From Actinomycetota bacterium (GTDB taxonomy: Bacteria; Actinomycetota; Acidimicrobiia; Acidimicrobiales; Iamiaceae), in the NCBI GenBank assembly GCA_018268545.1, contig JAFDWI010000385.1, positions 1 through 8,431 on the forward strand: DNA of 8,431 bases, given 5' to 3'. This document shows positions 1 to 5,605 of the stretch, piece after piece. Position 1 is the stretch's first letter, and each line of letters starts with the position of its first letter. The position numbers and the translations under genes are program-made. The notes beneath the pieces were generated by a model. It was not told where the DNA came from, did no database searches, and saw only the letters and a list, made by a program, of their open reading frames with translations.

Positions 1-69
1 ATCTTTCGCCGCCATCGGACCTCCCGGTCGGTGCCGGAGCGGCCACGCCGTCCGAAGGGGCGGGGCTAG
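1..69 (+). CDS. Possible C-terminal tail of an upstream gene (partial, frame uncertain)
   Basis: The first 65 bases lie upstream of the palindrome and have coding-like, GC-rich third positions in more than one frame. Frame 1 gives a strongly basic tail ending RPRRPKGRG and stops at TAG (67-69), which is the TAG inside the CTAG at the left tip of the palindrome. Frame 3 (starting at base 3) is also open and runs on through the palindrome to a TGA at 198-200. With so little sequence I cannot choose between them or name a product. It could equally be non-coding. In related loci a small PqqD-like protein or a peptide-maturation gene often precedes the kinase found downstream, but nothing visible here shows that. 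Confidence 0.25.
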   Translation: MFRRHRTSRSVPERPRRPKGRG

Positions 70-230
70 TGCCGTGTCAGGCAACATGTGCCCTCTGTCA
101 GGACGGCCATTGTTGCGCCTCGCGGCGTCCTCGTCCTCGGCGCACTGTGTGTGCGCCTTCGTCCTGCGTCCTTGCGAGCCACGACAATGACTCGCCCTGA
201 CATCGCAAACGTTGCCTGACGCGGCACTAG
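66..230. repeat. 165-bp interrupted palindrome, MITE-like, in a CTAG target
   Basis: The outer arms 66-85 and 211-230 are inverted repeats of 20 bp with one difference (T75 opposite G221, a G-U pair in RNA). The core 139-145 / 151-157 is a perfect 7-bp stem (GGCGCAC / GTGCGCC) with a 5-base loop. Both have the same centre, base 148. Between them lie further paired blocks shifted by one or two bases: TGTCAGG 96-102 with 196-202, CATTGT 108-113 with 184-189, and CTCGC 119-123 with 174-178. Each arm carries two copies of TGTCAGG or its complement about 20 bases apart. Both tips read CTAG, so removing 69-227 plus one TA restores a single CTAG. That is the target pattern known for IS630/Tc1-type elements, which duplicate TA. 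No transposase ORF is present, so it would be non-autonomous. A structured RNA or bidirectional terminator is the alternative. Confidence 0.6.
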
Positions 231-239
231 ATTTCCCGT

Positions 240-1064
240 GTGCCACCGCGCGATCGGACCGTGTCGTTCCGCGCCTTCGGGGTCGTCGTGAGGTGTGAGA
301 TCGAGCACGAATGCAACCAAGGATGCTGCGGCTTTCCGGAACTGTCGTCCGCCGTCGATGCCATCTGGCCACCGGGAGCGGTGGCCGAGCCCGGCACCCG
401 ACCCGGTGCTGTGGCCGGCACGATCCGAATCGTGTGCACCGGACCCGCCGTGCAGGTCAGCGATGGTTTCGGAACGACGACGACATGGGTGGAGCTCGCC
501 GACGCGACCCATGCCGCCGACCAGGCGATCCGCTCGACCATTGCCGTCGAGGCACCGGGCCGGGTGTTCATCCATGCGGGTGTCGTGGGCGTCGACGGGC
601 GAGCCGTTGTCCTGCCCGGCCGCTCGATGGCCGGGAAGACCACGCTCGTCGCGGCACTGCTGCGAGCCGGTGCCGACTACCTGTCGGACGAGTACGCCGT
701 GATCGATCCCGACGGGCTCGTCCACGCCTACCCGCGACGCCTGTCGATCCGCGGCGAATCAGGGCGGACGCAGGTGCCTGCCGAATCGCTGGGTGCGACC
801 GTTCCGACCGCACCTCTCCCGATCGGCCTGGTTGCCGCACTCGTGTTCGACCCACAGGGCACGTGGTCGGTCACCCACGGCGACCAGGCGACGTGCGCGA
901 CCACCCTCATCGAGAACGCGGTCGCAGCCCGACACCGCCCCGCCGAGGTGCTCGCCACGGCAGGGGTGGTCGCGCGGGCATCGGCCTTCGCGCACGGTAC
1001 CCGAGGCGAAACGGCCGACGCCGTGGCGCGCCTGCTCGATCTGGCACGGCAGGAAGCCCGGTGA
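240..1064 (+). CDS. HprK-like (HPr kinase-related) P-loop serine kinase
   Basis: The protein has 274 residues and resembles the C-terminal kinase domain of HPr kinase/phosphorylase. Visible motifs are the run HAGVVGVDGRAVVLPG leading into a Walker A loop G127-RSMA-G132-K133-T134-T135, then YLSDEYAVID (147-156) with the acidic D150-E151 pair, then AYPRRLSIR. These are hallmarks of the HprK-related kinases that sit beside peptide-modifying (lasso/RiPP) or exopolysaccharide genes; in some lasso peptide pathways such kinases phosphorylate the peptide C terminus. The true HprK N-terminal domain is absent, so control of the sugar phosphotransferase system is unlikely. The N terminus has a cluster of cysteines (C19, C25, C29, C30) that I do not associate with the family. 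GTG 240 is the first start after an in-frame stop at 228-230. GTG 261, giving VSFRAFGVVVRCE, matches the usual family start better, and neither has a clear ribosome site. It overlaps the next gene by 4 bases. The substrate is unknown. Confidence 0.85.
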   Translation: MPPRDRTVSFRAFGVVVRCEIEHECNQGCCGFPELSSAVDAIWPPGAVAEPGTRPGAVAGTIRIVCTGPAVQVSDGFGTTTTWVELADATHAADQAIRSTIAVEAPGRVFIHAGVVGVDGRAVVLPGRSMAGKTTLVAALLRAGADYLSDEYAVIDPDGLVHAYPRRLSIRGESGRTQVPAESLGATVPTAPLPIGLVAALVFDPQGTWSVTHGDQATCATTLIENAVAARHRPAEVLATAGVVARASAFAHGTRGETADAVARLLDLARQEAR

Positions 1065-1984
1065 CCACGTCGCTCGACGCGGCCATGCGGCGCCTCACGG
1101 ACGCCGCGATCCGCGACCGGACCGACCGGGTCGAGTCACGGATCGGCTCGATCGTCGAGTTGCTCGAGGCCGCATCGATCCCGGCGATCGTGCTCAAGGG
1201 TCCGGCGACGCGCCTTCGGTTGTACGCGACGGACGAACCCCGACCCACCGCCGACATCGACCTACTCGTCGAGGCGCGCAACTTTCGTCGAGCCACCCGG
1301 ATCCTGCACGGTGCACGGGGCTACCGGAGGGTCGATCGCCACGGGCACAGTGACGCGCTCAGGGCCCGCGACGAACCGGACGTCGACCTGCACCTCACCC
1401 TCCCCTATGCCACGGTCCCCCCGTCGCAGGTGTTCGCCGTGTTGGCCGCACACCGCGTCCCGCTGGCCATCGGTGACGGACCGACGGTCCCGGTGCTCGA
1501 CCTACCGGCGCACGCGGTCCACCTGGCGATCCACGCAGCGGTCAACCGCTTCGAGCACGACGATCGCACCTTCGAGGAGTGGCGCCGCGCGTTCGAAGCG
1601 CTCGGGGATGACCTCGATGTCGCCGGACGCGTCGCGACCGCCATCGGGGCCGACGTGGTCTGGGACGCGGCACGGCGAGCACTCGACCCGGCTGTGGAAC
1701 CGGCGACGATTGCCGCGTCGCTCCCCCCGTGGGAGATCGTGCCGCGCGTACGCTCCCTGCGAGGAGCGGCCGCGTCGGGGATCCCGGCGCGGGTGCGATG
1801 GCGCGACGCGCAACGCCTCGTGGCACTGCAGCTCTCCGACGACACCTTGAACAAGTGGCGCGCAGATCAGGGCCTCACACCGGCCGTCCCCGGCACCGTG
1901 ACCACCCGGCTCTCGAAGCTGCATCGATTGATCGTCGTCGGTGGCCGAGGTGCTCGGCGGATCGTGACCCGCTCCGCACCTTGA
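1061..1984 (+). CDS. Nucleotidyltransferase of the NTP_transf_5 (PF14907) type
   Basis: The protein has 307 residues, starting at a GTG within GTGA that overlaps the kinase stop, so the two are translationally coupled. The signature is LKGPATRLRLY (45-55) followed by RPTADIDLLV (61-70), where D65 and D67 form the DxD metal site of a polymerase-beta-fold nucleotidyltransferase. A third acidic position is in D109-L-H111 (VDLHLTL), the usual place in this family. A histidine-rich helix (H151, H154, H158) then matches the family's 'LxxHAxxH' stretch. The C-terminal half is helical and unassigned. Proteins of this type often accompany HprK-like kinases, and together they have been linked to tailoring of ribosomal peptides and to exopolysaccharide loci. 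What is transferred, and to what, is unknown. No peptide precursor, PqqD-like protein or cyclase is visible in the window. An antitoxin-type nucleotidyltransferase role is another possibility but is less supported. Confidence 0.85.
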   Translation: MTTSLDAAMRRLTDAAIRDRTDRVESRIGSIVELLEAASIPAIVLKGPATRLRLYATDEPRPTADIDLLVEARNFRRATRILHGARGYRRVDRHGHSDALRARDEPDVDLHLTLPYATVPPSQVFAVLAAHRVPLAIGDGPTVPVLDLPAHAVHLAIHAAVNRFEHDDRTFEEWRRAFEALGDDLDVAGRVATAIGADVVWDAARRALDPAVEPATIAASLPPWEIVPRVRSLRGAAASGIPARVRWRDAQRLVALQLSDDTLNKWRADQGLTPAVPGTVTTRLSKLHRLIVVGGRGARRIVTRSAP

Positions 1985-2011
1985 CCACCAAGTTGTGATC
2001 GTGGGCGGTCA
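1982..2011. terminator. Possible weak bidirectional terminator between converging genes
   Basis: The two converging genes are separated by only 24 bases. TGACCACCAA (1982-1991) and TGGGCGGTCA (2002-2011) can pair at 8 of 10 positions around a 10-base loop, and each arm contains one of the two stop codons. There is no run of T on either side, so it is at best a weak terminator. It is listed because nothing else separates the operons. Confidence 0.25.
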
Positions 2012-3037
2012 GTCGCCCCCGGAAGCGTCCTCGACGCGCACCTTGCCGGCCGCGATCCACGGCATCATGCTGCGCAACTCGGCACCGACCTGTTCGACCT
2101 GGTGGGCTTTCCCGGCCTCACGGAGCGCCGTGAAGTTCGCGCCGCCGCCACGGACCTCGCCGATGAACTCCTCGGCGAACGTACCGTCCTGGATCTCGCC
2201 GAGCACCTTGCGCATCTCGGCGCGGACCGCGTCGTTGATGATCCTCGGGCCACGGGTCAGATCCCCGTACTCGGCGGTCGTCGAGATCGAGTAGCGCATC
2301 CCGGAGATGCCCTGTTCGTACATGAGGTCGACGATGAGCTTCAGTTCGTGCAGACACTCGAAGTACGCCGACTCGGGCTGGTAGCCCGCGCCGACGAGCG
2401 TCTCGAAACCGGCCTGCACCAGCGCCGAGAGCCCACCACACAGCACGACCTGCTCACCGAACAGGTCGGTCTCGGTCTCTTCCTCGAACGTGGTCTCGAG
2501 CACCCCGGCACGTGTCCCGCCGATCGCGTCGGCGTACGCGAGCGCCAGGGCGTGGGCACCACCGGTGGGGTCCTGGGAGACCGCGATCAACGCAGGCACG
2601 CCACCCCCCTCGGTGTAGGTGCGACGCACGAGATGGCCCGGACCCTTGGGGGCGACCATCGCGACATCGACGTCGTCGGGGGCGACGACATAGCCGAAAC
2701 GAACGTTGAACCCGTGCGCGAAGAGGATCGCGTCACCGGCGGCGAGGTTCGGGCGGATGTCCGCCTCGAACACGGCCTGCTGTTCGGTGTCGGGAAGCAG
2801 GATCATGATCACGTCGGCCTCGGCGGCCGCCTCGGCGACACTCGTCACCTTCAGGCCGGCTTCGGTGGCCTTCGCCCGCGAGGAGGAGCCCTCGCGCAGA
2901 CCGACACGCACGTCGATGCCCGAATCCGCCAGGTTCAACGCGTGGGCGTGGCCCTGGGACCCGTACCCGAGGATCGCGACCTTGCGGTCGGCCAGCACCG
3001 AACGGTCGGCGTCTTTTTCGTAGTAGATGGTTGCCAT
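2009..3037 (-). CDS. ilvC: Ketol-acid reductoisomerase (class I)
   Basis: The enzyme has 342 residues, the normal length of the short class I form. It converts 2-acetolactate or 2-aceto-2-hydroxybutyrate to the dihydroxy acid by Mg-dependent alkyl migration and NADPH reduction, the second common step of Val/Leu/Ile synthesis, in the cytosol. The Rossmann motif GYGSQGHAHALN is at 24-35. The cofactor loop LREGSSSR (47-54), with R48 and serines 51-53, is of the NADPH type. FAHGFN carries the catalytic H108. The metal ligands D191 and E195 (ETDLFGEQ), E227 and E231 (YFECLHE) and S252 (YSIS) are all in place. The start MATIYY is typical. The gene begins 5 bases after the ilvN stop with no good ribosome site of its own, so translation is probably coupled to ilvN. 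It is the last gene of ilvBNC. Confidence 0.97.
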   Translation of the reverse strand: MATIYYEKDADRSVLADRKVAILGYGSQGHAHALNLADSGIDVRVGLREGSSSRAKATEAGLKVTSVAEAAAEADVIMILLPDTEQQAVFEADIRPNLAAGDAILFAHGFNVRFGYVVAPDDVDVAMVAPKGPGHLVRRTYTEGGGVPALIAVSQDPTGGAHALALAYADAIGGTRAGVLETTFEEETETDLFGEQVVLCGGLSALVQAGFETLVGAGYQPESAYFECLHELKLIVDLMYEQGISGMRYSISTTAEYGDLTRGPRIINDAVRAEMRKVLGEIQDGTFAEEFIGEVRGGGANFTALREAGKAHQVEQVGAELRSMMPWIAAGKVRVEDASGGD

Positions 3038-3042
3038 GGTTG

Positions 3043-3576
3043 CTAGGAAGCCTTTGCTTTGTTGGTGGATCGGGATCGGGCAGGTGAACGTTCGAGCTTG
3101 GCGAGTGCGATGCGCCCGGTGCGTTGCAGCTCGATGATGCCGAATGGGCGCACGAGCTCTTCGAAATCATCGATCTTGTCGGGTTCGCCTTCCAGCGACA
3201 CCGTCATCGCGGTGTGAGCGACGGCCAGGATACGCGCTTCGAAGATCTGCGCGAGCTCCAGGACCTCGTTGCGACGATCCCGGTCGACCGACAACGTGAC
3301 CATGCACAGCTCGCGCTCGATCGAGGCCCGGGGTTCGAGCTCGGTGATCTTCACGACATTGACGAGTTTGTTGAGCTGCTTCACCATCTGTTCGATCGGT
3401 GTCAGCTCGACATCGACCACGACGGTGATCCGGCTGAACCGGTCGTCGTCGGTGGGCGCCACCGCGAGCGACTCGATGTTGTAACCGCGCCGGGCGAACA
3501 GCCCGGCGACCCGGGCGAGCACCCCGGCTCGGTTCTCGACGAGCACCGAGAGTGTGTGCAGGGTTCGACGGCTCAT
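3043..3576 (-). CDS. ilvN: Acetolactate synthase, small regulatory subunit
   Basis: The protein has 177 residues, normal for the family. It binds the IlvB catalytic subunit, stimulates it and confers feedback inhibition by branched-chain amino acids, usually valine. The N-terminal ACT domain is clear: LHTLSVLVENRAGVLARVAGLFARRGYNIESLAV spans about residues 6-39, with the Asn-Arg-x-Gly-Val-Leu loop that forms the effector site, followed by a beta strand (RITVVVDV, about 48-55). The C-terminal half (about 84-160) is the conserved ALS_ss_C region, ending in a variable basic tail with alternating Ser, Arg and Lys. The ATG lies in an ATGA overlap with the ilvB stop (3573-3576), and GAGGAGG sits 4 bases upstream of it (complement of 3581-3587). 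Translation can thus be both coupled and directly initiated. ilvC follows after 5 bases. Confidence 0.96.
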   Translation of the reverse strand: MSRRTLHTLSVLVENRAGVLARVAGLFARRGYNIESLAVAPTDDDRFSRITVVVDVELTPIEQMVKQLNKLVNVVKITELEPRASIERELCMVTLSVDRDRRNEVLELAQIFEARILAVAHTAMTVSLEGEPDKIDDFEELVRPFGIIELQRTGRIALAKLERSPARSRSTNKAKAS

Positions 3577-5330
3577 CGGGCCTCCTCGGAACGCTGGAAC
3601 GGCGGGACGACGATCTCGTCGTTGGCCTTCCCACCCGGAACCATCGGGAAGACCTTCTCACGGTCGTCGGTCCGGAACTCGACGACGACCGGTCGATCGT
3701 CGATCTCGTTCGCCTTGTCGATGGCGGGTGCGATCTCCTCGGGCGATTCGACGCGCAGCGCGACGCACCCCATCGCTTCGGCCCACTTCACGTAGTCGGG
3801 CACGTCGAGCGACAGATACACCTCGGAATAACGCTCGTCGTAGAACATCTCCTGCCATTGGCGGACCATGCCGAGGTACCCGTTGTTGAGGATCGCGACC
3901 TTGATCGGAATGTGCTCGGTCGACGCGGTCACCAGTTCCTGTGCGGTCATCTGGAAACACCCGTCACCGTCGACGGCCCACACGGTCCGGTCCGGTCGAC
4001 CGACCTTGGCACCCACCGCTGCGGGGATCGCAAACCCCATCGTGCCCGCACCACCGGAGTTCACCCACGTGTAGGGCTCCTCGAATCCCCAGTACTGGCT
4101 GCACCACATCTGGTGTTGACCGACGCCCGACACCAGGATCGTCCCGTCCGGCGCCGCGGCATGCAGCGATTCGACGACGGCCTGGGGTTTGAGCGCGTCG
4201 CCGGCGACGTGCGGTTCGTACGCGATCGGGTAGCGCTCCTGCCAGCCGCTGATCGTCGACTTCCACGGCGAACGATCCGGGGCAGTCGTACCCTGGTCGC
4301 CGAGTTCGCGGATGACGTGGGTGAGTTCCGCGATGACCTGACGACAGTCCCCGACGATCGGCACGTCGGGTTGACGGACCTTTCCGAGTTCCGCCGGATC
4401 GACGTCGACGTGGATCACCTTGGCACCCGGGGCGAAGCCGGCGACCTTTCCGGTCACACGATCGTCGAAGCGCGAACCCAACGTGATGAGCAGGTCCGAC
4501 TTCTGCATCGACATGACCGCGGCGTAGGTGCCGTGCATTCCGGGCATGCCGAGCGCGAGCGGGTGCGAATCGGGGAACGCGCCACGAGCGGTCAGCGTGG
4601 TGACGACATGAATGTCGCACAACTCGGCGAGCGTACGTAGTTCGGCGGCCGCGTGCGCCTTGAGGATCCCGCCACCCGCATAGATCACGGGCCGTTCGGC
4701 GGCCAGGATCAACTCCGCGGCCTCACGGATCTTGAGCGGATGGCCTTTCGTGGTGGGTTTGTAGCCCGGCAACTCGGCGGCGACGTCCGCGTCGGTCGGC
4801 CAGTACCACTCCATCGCCGAGGCCGGGTTGTTCGCATCGACGAGATCCTTGGGCACGTCGACGAGGACCGGGCCCGGGCGTCCCGTCGTGGCGATGTGGA
4901 ACGCTTCGCGGATCGCCATCGGAATGTCCTGCGCGGACTGCACCAGGAAGTTGTGTTTCGTGATCGCCTGGGTGATTCCGGTGATGTCCGCTTCCTGGAA
5001 GGCATCGGTGCCGATCGAAGGGCGGGCGACCTGGCCGGTGATGCAGACCATCGGCACCGAGTCCATGTACGCGTCGAGCAGTGGCGTGACGATGTTGGTG
5101 CCCCCGGGGCCGCTGGTGACCATCGCGACGCCGGGTCGTCCGGTCACCTGCGCGTAGCCCTCGGCCATGTGACCCGCACCTTGCTCGTGGCGCACGAGAA
5201 TGTGGCGGATCGGCGAATCGAGCAGCGGGTCGTACACGGGCAGGATCGCGCCGCCGGGAAGGCCGAACACCACATCGACACCTTCCGCCTCGAGACTCTT
5301 GATCAGTGCTTGGCCTCCATCGAGCTTCAT
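3573..5330 (-). CDS. ilvB: Acetolactate (acetohydroxyacid) synthase, large catalytic subunit
   Basis: The protein has 585 residues, the full family length. With ThDP, Mg and FAD it condenses two pyruvates to 2-acetolactate, or pyruvate with 2-oxobutyrate, the first common step of branched-chain amino-acid synthesis. The N-terminal ThDP-binding (PYR) domain begins with GLPGGAILPVYD (23-34) and carries the catalytic glutamate E49 in RHEQGAGHMAEGYA. The central domain follows. The C-terminal PP domain holds the ThDP/Mg motif G455-D456-G457 to N482-N483. MVRQWQEMFY shortly after contains the Trp known from sulfonylurea-type inhibitor sites. The start MKLDGGQALIKSLEAEGV is typical, with AAGGA 7 bases upstream. 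Its stop overlaps the ilvN start (ATGA). Its own start codon overlaps the stop of a short upstream ORF (5371-5327), and an attenuator-like leader lies before that. The gene order is ilvB-ilvN-ilvC. Confidence 0.97.
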   Translation of the reverse strand: MKLDGGQALIKSLEAEGVDVVFGLPGGAILPVYDPLLDSPIRHILVRHEQGAGHMAEGYAQVTGRPGVAMVTSGPGGTNIVTPLLDAYMDSVPMVCITGQVARPSIGTDAFQEADITGITQAITKHNFLVQSAQDIPMAIREAFHIATTGRPGPVLVDVPKDLVDANNPASAMEWYWPTDADVAAELPGYKPTTKGHPLKIREAAELILAAERPVIYAGGGILKAHAAAELRTLAELCDIHVVTTLTARGAFPDSHPLALGMPGMHGTYAAVMSMQKSDLLITLGSRFDDRVTGKVAGFAPGAKVIHVDVDPAELGKVRQPDVPIVGDCRQVIAELTHVIRELGDQGTTAPDRSPWKSTISGWQERYPIAYEPHVAGDALKPQAVVESLHAAAPDGTILVSGVGQHQMWCSQYWGFEEPYTWVNSGGAGTMGFAIPAAVGAKVGRPDRTVWAVDGDGCFQMTAQELVTASTEHIPIKVAILNNGYLGMVRQWQEMFYDERYSEVYLSLDVPDYVKWAEAMGCVALRVESPEEIAPAIDKANEIDDRPVVVEFRTDDREKVFPMVPGGKANDEIVVPPFQRSEEAR

Positions 5331-5371
5331 TTCGGTGTCCTTGATGGTTCGAGGTTGCGGGTAGGGGTCAT
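5327..5371 (-). CDS. 14-codon upstream ORF overlapping the ilvB start
   Basis: A short ORF, MTPTRNLEPSRTPK, begins at ATG 5371-5369. GGAG (complement of 5379-5382) sits 7 bases upstream, a good ribosome-site spacing. The ORF ends at TGA 5329-5327, which overlaps the ilvB ATG as ATGA. This is the same 4-base coupling seen at the ilvB/ilvN junction. Its codons are not enriched for Ile, Leu or Val, so it is not an attenuation peptide. If translated, it could deliver ribosomes to ilvB. It may also be a chance ORF, because ilvB has its own AAGGA site lying within it. Confidence 0.35.
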   Translation of the reverse strand: MTPTRNLEPSRTPK

Positions 5372-5420
5372 GCGGGTACTCCAGGCGGTCGGGTCGACGA
5401 TCGGACCGACGCGCGCTCTG

Positions 5421-5458
5421 CGTGAAAACGACGACGACCTCCCCGCTGGGGAGGTCGT
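5421..5458 (-). terminator. Intrinsic terminator (attenuator) in the ilvB leader
   Basis: Transcribed on the minus strand, ACGACCTCCCC (5458-5448) and GGGGAGGTCGT (5444-5434) form a perfect 11-bp GC-rich stem with the 3-base loop AGC. Five bases later (CGTCG) comes TTTT (5428-5425). It lies between the leader peptide and ilvB and in the ilvB direction, about 95 bases before the ilvB start. This is where an attenuation terminator is expected. On the plus strand there is no T run after it. Confidence 0.75.
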
Positions 5459-5459
5459 G

Positions 5460-5492
5460 GACGCACGCGGAACGCTTCGGTCGGCGTGCGTC
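5460..5492 (-). promoter_or_regulatory. Leader hairpin between leader peptide stop and attenuator
   Basis: On the minus strand GACGCACGC (5492-5484) and GCGTGCGTC (5468-5460) form a perfect 9-bp stem with a 15-base loop. The first arm starts inside the TGA stop codon of the leader peptide, and the hairpin ends one base before the terminator stem. It is well placed to respond to ribosome position on the leader. It shares no bases with the terminator, so any antiterminator must involve some other pairing. One candidate is loop bases CGACC (5483-5479) with GGTCG (5439-5435) in the terminator's second arm. Confidence 0.6.
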
Positions 5493-5526
5493 AGGCGCGT
5501 ACGAGGAGGACTCGGCGGTACATCAT
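5491..5526 (-). CDS. ilvBNC leader peptide with Val-Leu-Leu-Val codons
   Basis: This 11-residue ORF reads MMYRRVLLVRA, with four consecutive branched-chain codons (GTC CTC CTC GTA, 5511-5500). It is followed by a hairpin and an intrinsic terminator before ilvB. Leader peptides with runs of branched-chain residues upstream of ilvB are established in actinobacteria such as corynebacteria, mycobacteria and streptomycetes. When charged Val or Leu tRNA is scarce, a ribosome stalled here would favour read-through. The start is ATG 5526 or the adjacent ATG 5523. An in-frame ATG at 5535 overlaps the -10 hexamer and is therefore probably upstream of the transcript start. GGAG lies 6 bases before ATG 5523. 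The predicted transcription start at about 5527 would instead make ATG 5526 leaderless. Confidence 0.75.
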   Translation of the reverse strand: MMYRRVLLVRA

Positions 5527-5533
5527 CGGCTCC

Positions 5534-5562
5534 ATTGTGCCACGTCCGCTCGTCCGCGCCAA
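5534..5562 (-). promoter_or_regulatory. Promoter of the ilvBNC operon
   Basis: On the minus strand TTGGCG (5562-5557) and CACAAT (5539-5534) lie exactly 17 bases apart. Each matches the housekeeping consensus (TTGACA / TATAAT) at 4 of 6 positions, including the key TTG and the final AAT. The expected start of transcription, 6-7 bases downstream, is about 5527-5526, directly at the leader-peptide ATG. This agreement of promoter, leader and terminator is the main support. The upstream gene ends at 5606, so the promoter begins about 43 bases after its stop codon. Confidence 0.6.
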
Positions 5563-5605
5563 CCGGAGATCGGCCGACCCTCGGCGACCGGACCTCCGAT
5601 GGGAC

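Noticed and set aside
66..725. Minus-strand open frame of 219 codons over the palindrome and the start of the kinase gene
   Set aside because: It is the complement of the kinase gene and runs through the palindrome. The composition is low-complexity Arg/Gly/Asp and there is no motif.
311..1060. N-terminal extension of the nucleotidyltransferase frame back to 311
   Set aside because: It would overlap the kinase gene over its whole length with an Arg/Pro-rich shadow translation. The GTG at 1061 in a GTGA overlap gives a normal-length protein.
2102..3046. Plus-strand open frame of 314 codons opposite ilvC
   Set aside because: It is a shadow of ilvC on the opposite strand with no motif of its own.
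3552..4640. Plus-strand open frame of 362 codons opposite ilvB
   Set aside because: It is antisense to ilvB, which has all of its catalytic motifs. The translation is His/Asp/Arg-rich with no family resemblance.
5564..5599. Imperfect hairpin (CGGAG...CTCCG with inner CGG/CCG and CGA/TCG pairs) after the dicopper gene
   Set aside because: The pairs are broken by several unpaired bases and no T run follows on either strand, so I could not support it as a terminator. It may still be a weak one.
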